64,000 bases of DNA from Unio delphinus (taxonomy: Eukaryota > Mollusca > Bivalvia > Unionida > Unionidae), in the NCBI GenBank assembly GCA_029339505.1, contig JAQISU010000057.1:9206001-9270000 (forward strand), read 5' to 3'. The notes under the pieces were generated by a model. It made no database searches and had not been told where the DNA came from. It was given only the letters and a program-made list of their open reading frames with translations. Shown piece after piece: positions 46,316 to 59,700 of the stretch (its first letter is position 1; each line of letters begins with the position of its first letter). The translations under genes and the position numbers were made by a program.

Positions 46316-46536
46316 TAGGATATGAAAAGTCCATTGGAAAATCAGAATTTTGCGCTGGACACGATATTTCACCAGGTGTCTGACTGAAAATTCTGATCCA
46401 GATGCTGAAATTTCCTATCCATCACTGATACAAAATGAAAAAATATTTTCCTCACATTTCTGACTACAAAGAGTATGATATAAACAAAACGACCTCCAGT
46501 CGATAATAATAAAAAAAAACATGAAAAGGCAACAAC

Positions 46537-46540
<4 letters not shown>

Positions 46541-46583
<43 letters not shown>
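46541..46583. repeat. (GA)n microsatellite
   Basis: About 21 GA dinucleotides. Confidence 0.98.
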
Positions 46584-46586
<3 letters not shown>

Positions 46587-46794
46587 CTAATGTTTGTTTA
46601 TACGGAATGATTAAAAAAAATTTTGAAATCATGGCAGATAATCGTGACGCGTCTGTGATGTCATTCATAAGGTAAACGTGTTATTGTCAGTATACTTGTA
46701 TAGTTTAGATATTATCAGATACGATACGCGTGCAATACTCGCTTGATCGACTTGGACGTCTGCATCTTGACTCGTTAACTAGAGCTTAGTTCGG

Positions 46795-46955
46795 TTTGGT
46801 TTGATTAGTTGATTTATGGGACATTCGACACATCACTGACCATCATGCCGAGGAAACAAGAGCTAAGAGTTAGACAAACCTGGCTGTCTTGAGCGGGCAT
46901 CGAACACGCAATCCTTGGATTGTGCGTTCACCGTCTACCAAATTAACAATTCTCA
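46795..46955 (-). mobile_element. Possible tRNA-derived SINE, family D
   Basis: On the minus strand, TTGGTAGACGGTGAACGCAC is A-box-like and GTGTTCGATGCCCGC is B-box-like at the right spacing, followed by a non-tRNA body ending in CCATAAATCAACTAATCA. Only one copy is seen, so the call is tentative. Confidence 0.4.
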
Positions 46956-47254
46956 TCGGCATGAGCAAAGAACGATGCATACGATGATGAAGGTATCTTA
47001 AATTTATTTGAAAAGAAATACGACAGAAATTCAGCAAGAAATGTTTATAATAAACAAATTAATATTTGTTTTAGTTTGATTCAGGTTTAACGTTTGCGCT
47101 ATCAACTTATCAGCATGCCCTAACGAACCTGTTTTAGTTCTTGACATATCAGTACGCCATAACTAACTGGCTTCTATGCATTGGACTCTATACCCTAACG
47201 AACCTGCTTTTGTGCAGTGAATATATGTATGCCCTAATGAATCTGCTTCTATGC

Positions 47255-47525
47255 CCTAAATTCCCTCTGTATACCATTACAAGCCTACTTCTATGCCTTA
47301 AACTCTCTGAATACCAGCCTGCCTCTATGCCCTAAACTCTCTGTATACCAGCCTACCTCTATGCCCTAAACTCTCTGTATACCAGCCTGTCTCTATGCCC
47401 TAAACTCTCTGTATACCAGCCTGCCTCTATGCCCTAAACTCTCTGTATACCAGCCTGCCTCAATGCCCTAAACTCTCTGTATAACAGCCTGCCTCTATGT
47501 CCTAAACTCCCTTTATACCAGCCTG
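47255..47525. repeat. Minisatellite, period 34 bp, about 8 copies
   Basis: Units of CCTAAACTCTCTGTATACCA followed by GCCTGCCTCTATGC. Degenerate CCCTAACGAA / TATGCCCTAA precursors extend upstream to about 47100. Confidence 0.93.
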
Positions 47526-47588
47526 CTTCTGTCATTTTATGCCCAGGCTATTCAAACTATTACAGCAGTTTCCTCAAACCCAAGAGTT

Positions 47589-47591
<3 letters not shown>

Positions 47592-47684
<93 letters not shown>

Positions 47685-47699
47685 ATATATATATATATA

Positions 47700-47735
<36 letters not shown>

Positions 47736-47800
47736 TATATATATATATATATAGATATAGATATATATATATATATATAGATATAGATATATATATATAC
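47592..47800. repeat. (AT)n microsatellite with ATAG interruptions
   Basis: About 209 bp, the longest AT run in the window; interruptions cluster in the second half. ORFs of alternating Tyr and Ile across it are artefacts. Confidence 0.97.
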
Positions 47801-49024
47801 TCGCAATAACGGCTTTTGTTTTGACAGGTGATTTCAAATAAACTTGATATTTTGATCGCACAATATATAATAAATTCTGTAATGAATTTACAAGACGTAA
47901 CATGTTTTGTTTTAAGTTAGCAGTGTGCTAAAGGAATACCCCTGTCTCAGGGTTTGAAAGCCCAACACTATAAGGTAGATTTAATAAATTTCTCCTTGCT
48001 CCTGGCTACCAAGAAATTTGTGTTCAATTTTAGGCCTTGTCAACTTGTTCGGTGAAACATATATACATGCATTGTACTTGATTTCACGCGTAACGTCAGT
48101 TAAGAAGCAGCATGTAACAAATGGAGAGGCCGTGAACGCTTGATTAGGGTGACTGTGGCGTGTAGTGGGGTTCTTTATGCCACCAGCGTGTTATTATGCT
48201 TGGGGTAGGATGCACCAAATATTTCATTTAAACTATCATGGAAGTCCCACCCAGGCTCGATTTTGTAGGAAGTGAAATTAGTGATATAGAGGTAAAGCTT
48301 CGAGCCTCGCAATAAGTAATGCGGACAGTTAAATTATTGAGTACAAAGGTGAAATTCAAATGAATAACAAATTAATACAATTCAATAGTCAAATGATAAT
48401 TCCCCAATCACTCTTCGTCTCGACCAAACGATAGCCTATTCCATCACTCTATGTATAGTGTGAGTTAGCTTTTCAATCTGTCCTTGTTTTCTACTCATCT
48501 GTATCTCTTATCCCGCAAAACCCTTCTTTCCTTCCCTCCTAACTCCTTTTCTGACTAGCCTTCGATTCACAATCGACTTCTCCGCAAGTCTTTAATCCGT
48601 TCACCTCCTAGAGACTCTACACTAAACTATATCGAAAGTCTGTCCCCTAAAAGCTTCCGTTACGAGGCGTTTTGTTTTCTTTGAATTTCCTAAGTTTCCC
48701 CGTCAAATTACGATTGGTTTTCCCGGAGTATTGCTTTATAACCATCAAACACGATGTTTGGGCAATTGCTAATTTCCCTGCTCGAAAATTCTAAATTAAA
48801 GTAGGATTGGAATGGTGACCACACCCTCTCTCAATTCCGATTGGATGTCCATTCTACCCTGTTCTATTCAACGTAGCAGACGATGCCCCGGGCCGTCTCT
48901 CAACGTAGTGAGATTTACGACGCCAATAAGAATCCTTTGTTCCCGAACAAAGCTTTCAACGTCCACGTGCGAATTTTCACACCCAAGAAAGCTGGGTTAG
49001 AATACCTTCTATAGTCGCGGTGTC

Positions 49025-49026
<2 letters not shown>
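47801..49026. other. No feature recognised
   Basis: Higher-GC sequence with TC-rich stretches; no ORF of note and no element end identified. Confidence 0.35.
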
Positions 49027-49111
<85 letters not shown>

Positions 49112-49115
49112 TACA
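49027..49115. repeat. (AT)n-(CATA)n compound microsatellite
   Basis: An AT run to about 49076, then CATA tetranucleotides, then a short AT run. Confidence 0.96.
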
Positions 49116-50725
49116 TGGCTTCTAGCCATTTCTTTATGTCCCTGAAATACGTACTCGCGGGCAGGACAACGTGACAGTTACGTACGCTTTGTACCCTACC
49201 AGTTAACCTCTTTTGTAAAGGGAACATGTAACTTTCACCAAACAGTCTCGTTTTAGTTGCAAAGGGTTGTGTTATTAACCCTACCTCCCATGGCCATTTC
49301 TGGACATAAGTAGATGATTTGTTGATTATACATAAACAGTCGCGGAATGGTAGGTGGAAGCAAAGCAGCATCTGCTGTCTTCAGAGTTCTTTACCTACAC
49401 TTTACATTCAGTTCGAACCTGGTCATCTCTTGTATCCCAGAACTGCAAACAGATGTATTAAAATGGATTGACGCTTCCCTCTTCACCCGTCACAAAATTT
49501 ATAACACAGGGTCTTAGTTACAATGATTCCTCACATACTATCGTAAAAGTAACCGTTGTCCGCTTTATCTCGACCGACTGATAGAGTGGTCTTTGAATAA
49601 AGCCTTAATGCTACTAAAAGTAACCATATTCAATTTAGGCCTCAATTATAATTCTTACAAGAATCGAAACAAATATTCCTCATCTTCATCAGAATCGGTT
49701 AATGAACTGTACAAAACTTGTACTTAGCTGAACCTACATTTCGGTAATCCGAACGTACGCCGGATATCCCCATCTGCATCTGAACCTTGGTTAACGAAGA
49801 TGACCAGTCTGAAGGTTTTGTGGTATGAAAGAAAATATTCACTCTTTTTAGCGGTCCATTGGTCACTAGTACAAAAAGACGGGAAGTATTATGATAATAG
49901 GGGTTGTGTACATTGATAATTGGACTGTTCTCGTTAAAGCTTCTACCCCACATGACTTTGTCAAATATGATGCCCACGCGTGAAAGTTACGAGTAGGTGC
50001 TCCAGCAAAAGACACTTCAACCTAGATCAAAACTCAACTTATATTATGATAATATTCAGTATACATCTCTGAAATTGCCCCATGATGTGGCAAGTGAAAG
50101 TACGTACAATACCACAGTCAACGTCCACGACAAGTGCGGATTGAGTCCATGCATGATATGCATCAATTGCTTTTATGAATGTAATTCTTAATATTGAAAT
50201 TAAAGATACAAGCATTGAACACGAGTTTAGCTTCCAGAGCGATTGTGCTAGCAGACCCACCAGTATTTGCGCACAGACCTAATCTTGGCTTTTATATTAA
50301 ACAAATACCACAGCATATATAATGGTGAAACATTAACAGGCGGATGTGGATATTATTTTGATAGCGTTTATAAACACATCTAATACTGATATCATACTAC
50401 AAAACCAATGGAGTGTTCTAACTTTACAGAAAAAAAATATTTCGTTTAAATGTATTGTATAGAGTTTTAAAGAATGCTCAAAAGAGTATGATTTTTCAAA
50501 TACCTATCTGGAAGATCTTGATACAATTATTGACTTAGGAATATTCTTGGAACATGGAACTGCCTCGATGTCGGCAATAAAGAGAACAAAATAAAAGCAC
50601 GAAACGTCATTATTTAATATCATACAAGGAAACATCAAACCATTGTGACTGACAATTAAAATTATATCATCAGTGATGACAGTGGCCTCCAAAGTTAAAA
50701 ATAAGCTTGCGTTATTAATATAATG
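49116..50725. other. No feature recognised
   Basis: Short open frames (for example 49699-49977 and 50039-50260 on the minus strand) are unsupported. Confidence 0.35.
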
Positions 50726-50736
50726 ATATCCTAAAT

Positions 50737-50989
50737 GGGGCCCCGAGTGGCCGAGTGGTCTAAAGCGCTGTCCGTTGCGGACCATTGCCATCTCACCTCT
50801 GTCTGCGTGTGTTCGAGTCTAAGATTCGGCAAATGTAGTTATGTGGGAAAGCTTGCCAGTAGCTTCTCGTGGGTCGGTGGTTCTTTCCGGGGTTTGTCCG
50901 GTTTCTTCCTCCACCATTAATACTGGCCGCCATGTATAGCCTATATTGTGCTGAAAAAATGGCGTTAAACCATAAAAAACAAACAAAAC
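50737..50989 (+). mobile_element. SINE family B, young copy
   Basis: Same head, body and GGCGTTAAACCATAAAA tail as the copy at 34887. Exact 11-bp target duplication ATATCCTAAAT at 50726-50736 and 50990-51000. The tail is interrupted A-rich (AAAAAACAAACAAAAC). Confidence 0.95.
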
Positions 50990-51000
50990 ATATCCTAAAT

Positions 51001-51197
51001 AGTGCAATTTTATGAATCTCTTATGTCCCGAGTTGAAAAACCATAGCTTAGATGTACAAGTAATCCAACGTTTTGAATTTTTGGATTTGACGTTGCTAAT
51101 GGCAACATATAGGTTGGATCATCTGGACGAACCTCAACCTAAAGGGCACATATTACAAGGATTTCTTGATTTCTTTGGTACTGTGATATGTGTTTGG

Positions 51198-51241
<44 letters not shown>

Positions 51242-52923
51242 CAGAAAGAGAGAGAGTGAGTTCAAGGGATTTAGGATGCAATTACTGCAAAGGTTTATTC
51301 CTTGGAAATTGTGAACTAGGCAGCAAAACATTCCATTATGAATAATGTAAATCACATTTGCTGGCATTATATTAGTATTGTTGCTTGACCGTACTGTTTT
51401 GTATATTTAATTTGCTTTCTTAGTTGTTGTTCGTTTTTTTAAAATATTTTATTTCATTACATGCCTTTGTAATGTAACATTGTATGTTGGACTTGACTTT
51501 GTTTAAAATTGAGCTCATTTTTGCTTGCCCAAAAATAGATTTTTTTAAAAATTGTATTCAATGTAAGCATCTAATACATAGCTAAATTATCCTCTCTGTG
51601 ATGGGTTTAAAATCAGTATCATTATTAATAGAGGAAGGAAATATGTTTTGGGGGTTTCTGTTTTGGAATTTCCTAAGTGAAGTATACATAATCTAGGTTT
51701 TTGTTTTGTAAATATTAGGATGATTCTAGAAGGTTATTTTCCATTAGGTAATGGGTTTTAGTAGAAATTGCTAATTGTAACCTGAGATCAAGTAGAGAAC
51801 TGTATATAGTGTAACTGAGAGGATTGTATCAGTTGTTTTAAGATCTAGAACCTTCAAATTGTATTATATGTTATATCCAGTACTTGGGCTTGAAATTGTA
51901 TTTCTTCAGATTATCGAATTCAAGTGATTATTATTTTCTCAGGAAATACAAAAGTGCTTTGATAAAATTCTTGTATACCCACATTCATTGGAATTTATAT
52001 TGTTAAAACCTGGAATTATATTTTGTGATTAAACAAAAGACTGTTGGGACATCAACACACTAGAAGCTATATAACACATCATCACATTCAGTTTTTGGAT
52101 TTATTCTGGTCTAAAATTTTATTGAATTTTATTCAGGACATTAAATTACTAGGATTTGTGTCTGTAATTCTAGGATTACTTTGGGATTTAATTTGCAGTA
52201 CTTTAAGTTTTCTTTTCTCATTTTCACTTTGTATACTAAGGAAGTAAATTAAATGTTAAATTGTACAAAGCAAGCTGTCTTTCACTCTTTTATTTTATTT
52301 GAGAAAAGTATGAAATTGGCTTTGCCTGGCTTTCGGATCTGAATAGCAAGCATTGAAGTAATTGCAGTTTCTAATCCTGCTAAATTAAAAACAATAATGC
52401 AAAGATTTCTCATTGAAATGAATGATTGTTTCCGTACATACAAGCATAACAACCATGATTCTGTTAAGGGATGTGAAGACCAAGCAGAAGCTGACATACC
52501 TGTAAGATCACATATTTCTCCAGAGGTGCCACAGTTAAAGCAACCACTGTTGGCCTGGGTGTGACTCGAATTATGACTTTGTTAACTATTACAGACACCA
52601 ATCAGAATTTGTATTTAGAGTCATATTGAGAAAAACTGATGTGGCTGCTGAAACTGGTAAAAAAACTCATCACAGTTGCTTTCACAAATACAACTCCATT
52701 CAGAATCTATAGCAATGGCACAAGACAGTTTTAGTATAATTATTATGCTGTATTAAATTGCTTTTGAGGCTGAAGTGATTATCATGGTCGAGTTTGTCAT
52801 GGTTTTGGTGAAAATCGAAGCTCACTGGTGCATCCAAACACAGATGCGGAAACAGGGTGACCCAAAGCAAGTAGTGGATTTACAAGTGGTAAATACCAAT
52901 TAAATGTTTGCATCTTTGCCAGT
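51001..52923. other. No gene seen; one short AT/AC/GA microsatellite at 51203-51255
   Basis: AT-rich; open frames at 51012-51200 and 52044-52247 match nothing known. Confidence 0.35.
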
Positions 52924-53102
52924 CAGGGCCGGTACTTCCACTAGGCGAACTAGGCGATTGTCTAGGGCGCTGGGCGAAGGGAGGGGGGTGCCAGAGAAAA
53001 TTGCAATCTCATGATGAGCGGGTGGGGGAGGGCATGAGTGGGAAGGAGGGTGCCATATATCTGATCTCATCTAGTGCGCCAAAATGCCTTGCACCAGCGC
53101 TG
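52924..53102. mobile_element. hAT MITE, 179 bp
   Basis: Exact 8-bp duplications TTGCCAGT at 52916-52923 and 53103-53110. Ends CAGGGCCGGT and (reverse complement) CAGCGCTGGT. The interior contains GGCGAACTAGGCGATTGTCT and a G-rich stretch. The CAGGGCCGG type of end is common in hAT MITEs. Confidence 0.9.
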
Positions 53103-53279
53103 TTGCCAGTGCATCAAATAATAATAAAAGCGGTGTAAATTCCTGATTTAGGTTGAAGTCTTCTACACCACTTCATGGTCTTCTTGCAGGGGTGCATTTT
53201 GGTAACTTTTGTGTGGGGTCATTTGCACATGATATTCAGGACAAAGTTGTGTGGGTGCAAGAGAGCAGTAATAACATAC

Positions 53280-54865
53280 ACAACTGATATTATTGTGCTA
53301 CTGGAGTTCAATGGTTTTAAGGTTCAATTGACTGAAGGTGCATTAATCAGAAGGTTTATTGGTTTGAAGGAATAGTTCAATATTCCGAAGGTTCATTGGC
53401 CCAAATGAAGGGTTAATAGGTCTGAAAGTTCATTAATGGGAAGGTTTAGTGGTCTGAAAAAAGGGTTCAGTATTCATTCACCCAAAAGAATGATTCAGTG
53501 TTCCAAAGATTCATTCACCCAGAAGAAGGGTTCAGTGTTCCAAAGATTCATTCACCTAGAAGAAGGGTTTTGTGTTCCAAAGATTCATTCACCCAAATAA
53601 AGGGATCCGTTTTCCAAATTTCACCCAGAAGAAGGGTTCAGTGTTCCAAAGATTTGTTCACCCAAAAGAAGGGTTCAGTGTTCCAAAGATTCATTAATGC
53701 AAAGATGGGTTCAGTGTTCCAAAGATTCATTCATCCAGAAGAAGGGTTTAGTGTTTCAAAGATTCATTCACCCACAAGAAGGGTGTAGTGTTCCAAAGAA
53801 TCATTCACCCTAATAAAGGGATCAGTTTTCTAAAATTTCATTCAGCCAAATAAAGGGTTTAGTGTTTCAAAGACTCATTCACCCAAAAAAAGGGTTCATT
53901 GTTCAAAAGATTCATTCACCCCAAAGAAAAGGTCGTTGTTCCAAAGATTCATTCACCCAAAAGAAGGGTTTAGTGTTCCAAAGATTCATTCACCCAAAAG
54001 AAGGGTTCAGTGTTCCAAAGATTCATTCACCCAAAAGAAGGGTTCAGTGTTCCAAAGATTCATTAACCCAAAAGAAGGGTTCAATGTTCCAAAGATACAT
54101 TCACCCAAATAAAGGGTTCGGTGTTCCAAAGCTTCATTCACCCAGAAGAATAGTTTAGTTTTACAAAGATTCATTCACCCAAATAAAGGGATCAGTTTTC
54201 CAAATTTTCGTTTACCCAGAAGGATTCAGTGTTCCAAAGATTCATTCACCAGAAGAAGGGTTCAGTGTTCCAAAGATTCATTCACCCAAAAGAAGGGTTC
54301 AATGTTCCAAAGATTCATTCACCCAAATAAAGGGTTCGGTGTTCCAAAGCTTCATTCACCCAGAAGAATAGTTTAGTTTTACAAAGATTCATTCACCCAA
54401 ATAAAGGGATCAGTTTTCCAAATTTTCGTTTACCCAGAAGAAGGGTTCAGTGTTCCAAAGATTCATTCAACCAGAAGAAGGGTTTGGTGTTTTAAAGACT
54501 CATTCACCCAAATAAAGGGATCAGTTTTCCAAATTTCATTCACCCAGAAGAACAGTTCAGTGTTTCAAAGATTCATCCACCCAGAAGAAGGGTTCAGTGT
54601 TCCAAAGATTCATTCGCCCAAAAGAAGGGTTCAGTGTTCCAAAGATTCATTCACCCAGAAGAATGGTTTAGTGTTTCAAAGATTCATTCACCCAAGAGAA
54701 AAGTTAATTGTTACAAAGATTCATTCACCCAAGAGAAAAGTAAATTGTTACAAAGATTTATTCACCCAGAAGAAGGGTTCAGTGTTCTGAAGATTCATTC
54801 ACCCAAAAGACAAGTTCATTGTTCCAAAGATTTATTCACCCAGAAGAAAGGTTCAGTGTTCTGAA
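53280..54865. repeat. Minisatellite, period 37 bp, about 37 copies plus decayed leader
   Basis: Units of TTCCAAAGATTCATTCACCC and AAAAGAAGGGTTCAGTG. From 53280 to 53485 the units are degenerate (GAAGGTTCATTGG forms). Because 37 is not a multiple of three, three units make one 37-codon period and all frames stay open, which explains the repetitive ORFs. Confidence 0.95.
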
Positions 54866-55504
54866 GAAAAACTTTAAGCTTGCGAACCCTTTTTCACATA
54901 TTTCAAGACTGATGAAAATTTTGACTAACTGAACTGCCTTGGTCAAAAACCTTCAGATTAAAAGGAAAACAGCCATATAGATATATGAATCTTCTGAACA
55001 TCCAGCAGTTACAATAAGTATTTTGCTAAAAATCTCATGCAAACAATCTTGAACTCATTTTATAAGTATCTTATAAGATTGATACTCAGCAGTGTATCAT
55101 AAATGTATATTACACATGAGTAATATCACAGACATATCTGATACATTGTCTTGTATCATCATGTTAAAGTTACATAATTTCTGGTGAAGTGCTTGGAGCT
55201 CAAGCGACTGTTGGTGAAATTGACATGCCAGATACTGGTCATAAGGCTTATGTAATTATCATATGCATTTGTTTTCCCATGATGTCGTCTCAGTAATTAT
55301 TAACTGTATCAACATTTTCATATTCTGATTGTTATACCTTTGAATTATTGTTATACATTTAAATGTTTTTTAAAATTAAATTTCATGATCAATTGATCAC
55401 CATATTAATCTTCTGAAAACAATAGTGGAGGACACTGAGGAAAGAAAAATGGAAAAGCTATTAAAATATTTTCTTTAATATATAAATGTATATTTATATT
55501 GTAG
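54866..55504 (+). other. Region upstream of the transporter exon, no feature seen
   Basis: AT-rich. The sequence before 55505 looks like an intron end (TTTATATTGTAG), so the promoter and a 5' untranslated exon probably lie further upstream and were not identified. Confidence 0.4.
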
Positions 55505-56761
55505 GTAAGATTTCAACCAAGTCAAGTCATGGCCTGTCAGTGTAGTAGAGATGTCAGCATTTTGGTTTACATCATCGTTTGTATTTTCGGCATTGGGTCA
55601 TGGATTGCTGTGAATGGATTATGGGTAGAGCTTCCCATCCTGGTAGATCAGCTGCCGGAGGGTTGGAACCTGCCATCCTATATGACAGTCATCATTCAGA
55701 TAGCCAACATTGGTCCCTTTATCTTTACCATCGCCACTGTGCTTGCTCCGCAGAAAGTGCAAGAAAAGACGGTAGTGTACATCATCATTATAATTGGAGC
55801 AGCTGCTTGTATGCTGCTGGCTTTCTTTTGGAAGGAGACAAGCCTCTTGTTTGGGTCGCTACATAGCACTGCCTTACTGATTCTCCAGTTTTTCCTAGCC
55901 CTAGTGGATTGTACTTCATCAGTTGTTTTCTTGCCATTCATGGCCATGTTTAAGCCTCAGTATATGACAGCATATTTCATTGGAGAAGGTTTCAGTGGAC
56001 TTCTTCCAAGTCTTGTTGCTTTTGGGCAAAGTGTTGGACAGTTGGAATGCATTAATGTAAGTGTTACAAACAAAACTTCAAACCAGTCAGAATATCATAT
56101 TAAAGCTCATTACCTGCAACCAAACTTTACGGTCCAAGATTTCTTCTTTTTCTTGTTTGCTATGATGGTATCAAGTGGAATAGCATTTCTTTTATTAAAT
56201 TATCTACCACTGTGCAAAAGAGAACATGTTCAGATTCAAGAAGTTTCAGAAAAGGAGGTTTCATGTGATAGTTTTGCTAACAGTAGCTATGAGCTTGATG
56301 GCCGAGAAGGTAACAGCACACAGCAGTTTATAGACCCATCCAGTGTGCCAGATGAACGAACATATATACGAAAAGGATTTAAGAGACAAAACCTAGAAAT
56401 AAACCAAGATAGTTATAGAGCAGTTAATGATTATGGGATGACACAGATGTCAAGGAAAGATTATGCCTATTTTCTTGTTCTAGTAGGATGGATCAATGCA
56501 CTTACCAATGGTATCCTACCATCAATACAGTCATATGCCGAGATTCCATATGGTACAACTTCATATCACTTGGCCGTCACATTGGGGAACATTGCAAATC
56601 CAGTTGCATGTTTTGTGGCCTTTTTGGTACCAGTAAAGTCTGCGACCCTGCTTGGAATGCTGAGTGTTCTTGGTACAGTTATATCGGTTTACATTATCAG
56701 TCTTGCTGCCTACAGTCCTGATCCACCCCTTGTTGGGACAGTTGGAGGATCAATTCTTGCA
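55505..56761 (+). CDS. SLC52A3: SLC52A exon 1 of the coding region (24 bp of 5' UTR included)
   Basis: Acceptor TATATTGTAG, donor GCA|GTAAGT. If the intron were retained, translation would stop at 56816-56818 after 429 residues, losing the last membrane segments. Confidence 0.92.
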
Positions 56762-59700
56762 GTAAGTATTACATGTGAAAAGAATATATACCATAGTGCA
56801 TCTGGTAGTTTCTTTTAATGACTTTGCAGAATGTTTTGGTGTCCTGCATGATTTATGCCATTGACAGTCATTATTTTCCCAGCCCCTTTAGAAGAAATAT
56901 GGCCGATATACTAGTAGCATCCATGTTTCCATCCATTGGCTGGTCCTACTTTCTTTGCTGCGTGAAATTTAATGCCATTTGAGATTGCAGGATAAAACTT
57001 AGTACACTTGGAAGAAGCTGTAAGTGGAGATTGGGGAAATAAGGGGAATTAACTTGGGGAAATAAGGGGAATTAACTTTATGCCATATATTTTATTGATG
57101 CAGTACTTAGAGGCACAATGGGTAAACCCATGTTAAAGTGGTCCATAGGATTAACACTGAGGTAGTTACAACTTTGTTAGAAATGGCATACCTTAAATGG
57201 GTTACATGGTAACACTGTTAGAGTAGACCTCAATATGAGTCAGTGAGTATGTATGGTAAATTTTAGGCCTTGGCAGAGCCACTATGAGGCACAAGAGGGA
57301 TTAACATTGCTCCATAGATTTACATGGTATAGTACTTGGGGGCACAATGGTAAATTCATGTTAAAAATGTCCATTAGTTACAATGGTGGGGTATGTAGAG
57401 GCACAATGGAAAATCATATGTTAAAAATGTTCATAGGTTTACATTAGTGTGCCATTTGAGATGAGGTTATCGTCACTAAAAGGTATGTCATGTAACACGA
57501 GTCCAGTCTTCAGTGTCAAAATTATAGGTTCATAAAATAAGTTCAAGTTACATTCGACTTTCGGGGCCCCGAGTGGCAGAGTGGTCTAAAGCGCTTTCCG
57601 TTACGGATCACTACCATCTCACCTCTGTATGCGTGGGTTCGAGTCTAAGATTCGGCTAATGTAGTTATGTGAGAAAGCTTGCCTGTAGCTTCTCGTGGGT
57701 CGGTGGTTCTTTCCAGGCTTTTCCCAGGTTCTTCCTCTATCAATAATACTGGCCGCCATGTATAGCCTATCGTGTGCTGAAAAATGGCGTTAAACTTTAA
57801 AAAAAATAAAAAAATAAAAAAATTAAAATTCGGCTTTCTGCTGTTTTACTTACCAACATATTAAGATAAATTGATGAAGCGAGATCCACTTAATATATAT
57901 TATGATTTGAAGATGTGTTACAGTGCACAATTATTATTACTGTTATTGTTTTCATCATAATGCTGTTTGATGCACACTATTGAGCCTTATTACCCCTATG
58001 TATATCAATGCATCTTGGTCACTTTGCATGATTTCCCATGAAATTACACTAATTAATTGCACTTTCAGAATCTGGAATTGTCTAATATATCAAAATTAAT
58101 TTACCCTTTTTAATAACTGCTAAAGTTAGTGTAATTTGGTCTCGACTACTTCAGGCTCATTTTAGTGGCAGCCATTGTGTCTTCATTAGATGGTGCATAG
58201 TTTCTATAATTGGCACCTGTAAAGAAATGTAAGTCATATTACGTAAAAAAGCATAGAGATATGCCAGCATTTTCTCAAATTGACCATTATATTTTTGGGT
58301 CACTGGGGTTGGTGTAATTTGCTTTCAAGCTGGTATTTCCCTTTTCCTGCTACCTCAAGATAATTTGATATTAACTAATTTAATTGATATAATAGTTTTT
58401 TGCGTGTGCTCTAAATCAGAGCAATATTTTTTTAAGCTTTCTTTGAAGTGGATATGTTTTCTGACTCCCCCTTTCCAAATGAAGACCAAATACTGTACTT
58501 TCAACACAAGTTGTTCAATACAAGTTGTCAGCAGGCTCAAGAAAACTTTAAAAAAACACCAACATTTGTACAGCTCTGGGGGCCCGTAGTGGCTGAGTGG
58601 TCTAAAGCGCTGTCCGTTATGGATAACTGCCATCTCACCTCTGTCTGCGTGGGTTTGAGTCTCATATTCGGCCAATGTGGATATGTGAGAAAGCTTGCCA
58701 GTAACTTCTTATGGGTTGGTGGTTCTTTTTGGTGTTTTTCGGGTTCTTCCTCCACCATTAATACTGGCCGCCATGTAAAGCCTATATTTAAAAATGGCGT
58801 TAAACCATAAAAAAAACCAGAAATGTACAGATCTGGAACTCTTGTTATTTGTCAAACACTCAATATGCTTACCTTCTGTCGTATTTATCTCCGTTTCATG
58901 TGGTGCTAAATATAAAGAAGTCTCATGACAGGGCAGTGAGGCTGCCATAGCATATATGTTGTCTCCTGTCTTATATAACTGAAAAGTCCAAATATGGCAC
59001 TCATTCTCACAAGGAGTAGAACCTAAACTCATGCCAGCTTTAATTGATCAGGAAATGGGAAGAATATCACCTGACAGCTTTAATTGATCAGGAAATGGGA
59101 AGAATATCACATGACAGCTTTAATTGATCAGGAAATGGGAAGAATATCACATGACAGCTTTAATTGATCAGGAAATGGGAAGAATATCACATGACAGCTT
59201 TAATTGATCAGGAAATGGGAAGAATATCACATGACATCTTTAATTGATCAGGAAATGGGAAGAATATCACATGACAGATTTAAACTAAATGATTGGGGAA
59301 ACAGGAAGAATGTCATATCACAAAAAGATATGGATAACAAGCATAATGAACCTTAGAAAATGAGCACAAGGAAATATGTCGCATAACAAAAATGTCAGTC
59401 ATGTTTGGATGAAGTGAAATAAAATTGTACAAAACAAAATACCTTAATTTTAGTATTCATTGTTTGCATGTCAGGTGTATACTAAAATGCATTAAAACAT
59501 AATTTATCAATCAAATCATAAGAAAATTGTAGGGTACCAGCCATTTAGGCCTTTAATACTATGCAAAGGTCTTAATGTCATTAGATGTCAATGTCACAGT
59601 TATTGCTGTCACAACAAATTGCTGATGAAAGACAGATTCAGTCCAATACCATGCAAACACAAGCCCATTTACCAATAACTTCCACAATAGCATGGATTTT

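Noticed and set aside
47588..47903. Minus-strand ORFs of alternating Tyr and Ile
   Set aside because: Translation of an AT microsatellite.
55529..56818. Single-exon 429-residue transporter ORF
   Set aside because: Its last 18 residues come from reading through the GTAAGT donor. The spliced version joins in frame to the conserved C-terminal segment at 61709.
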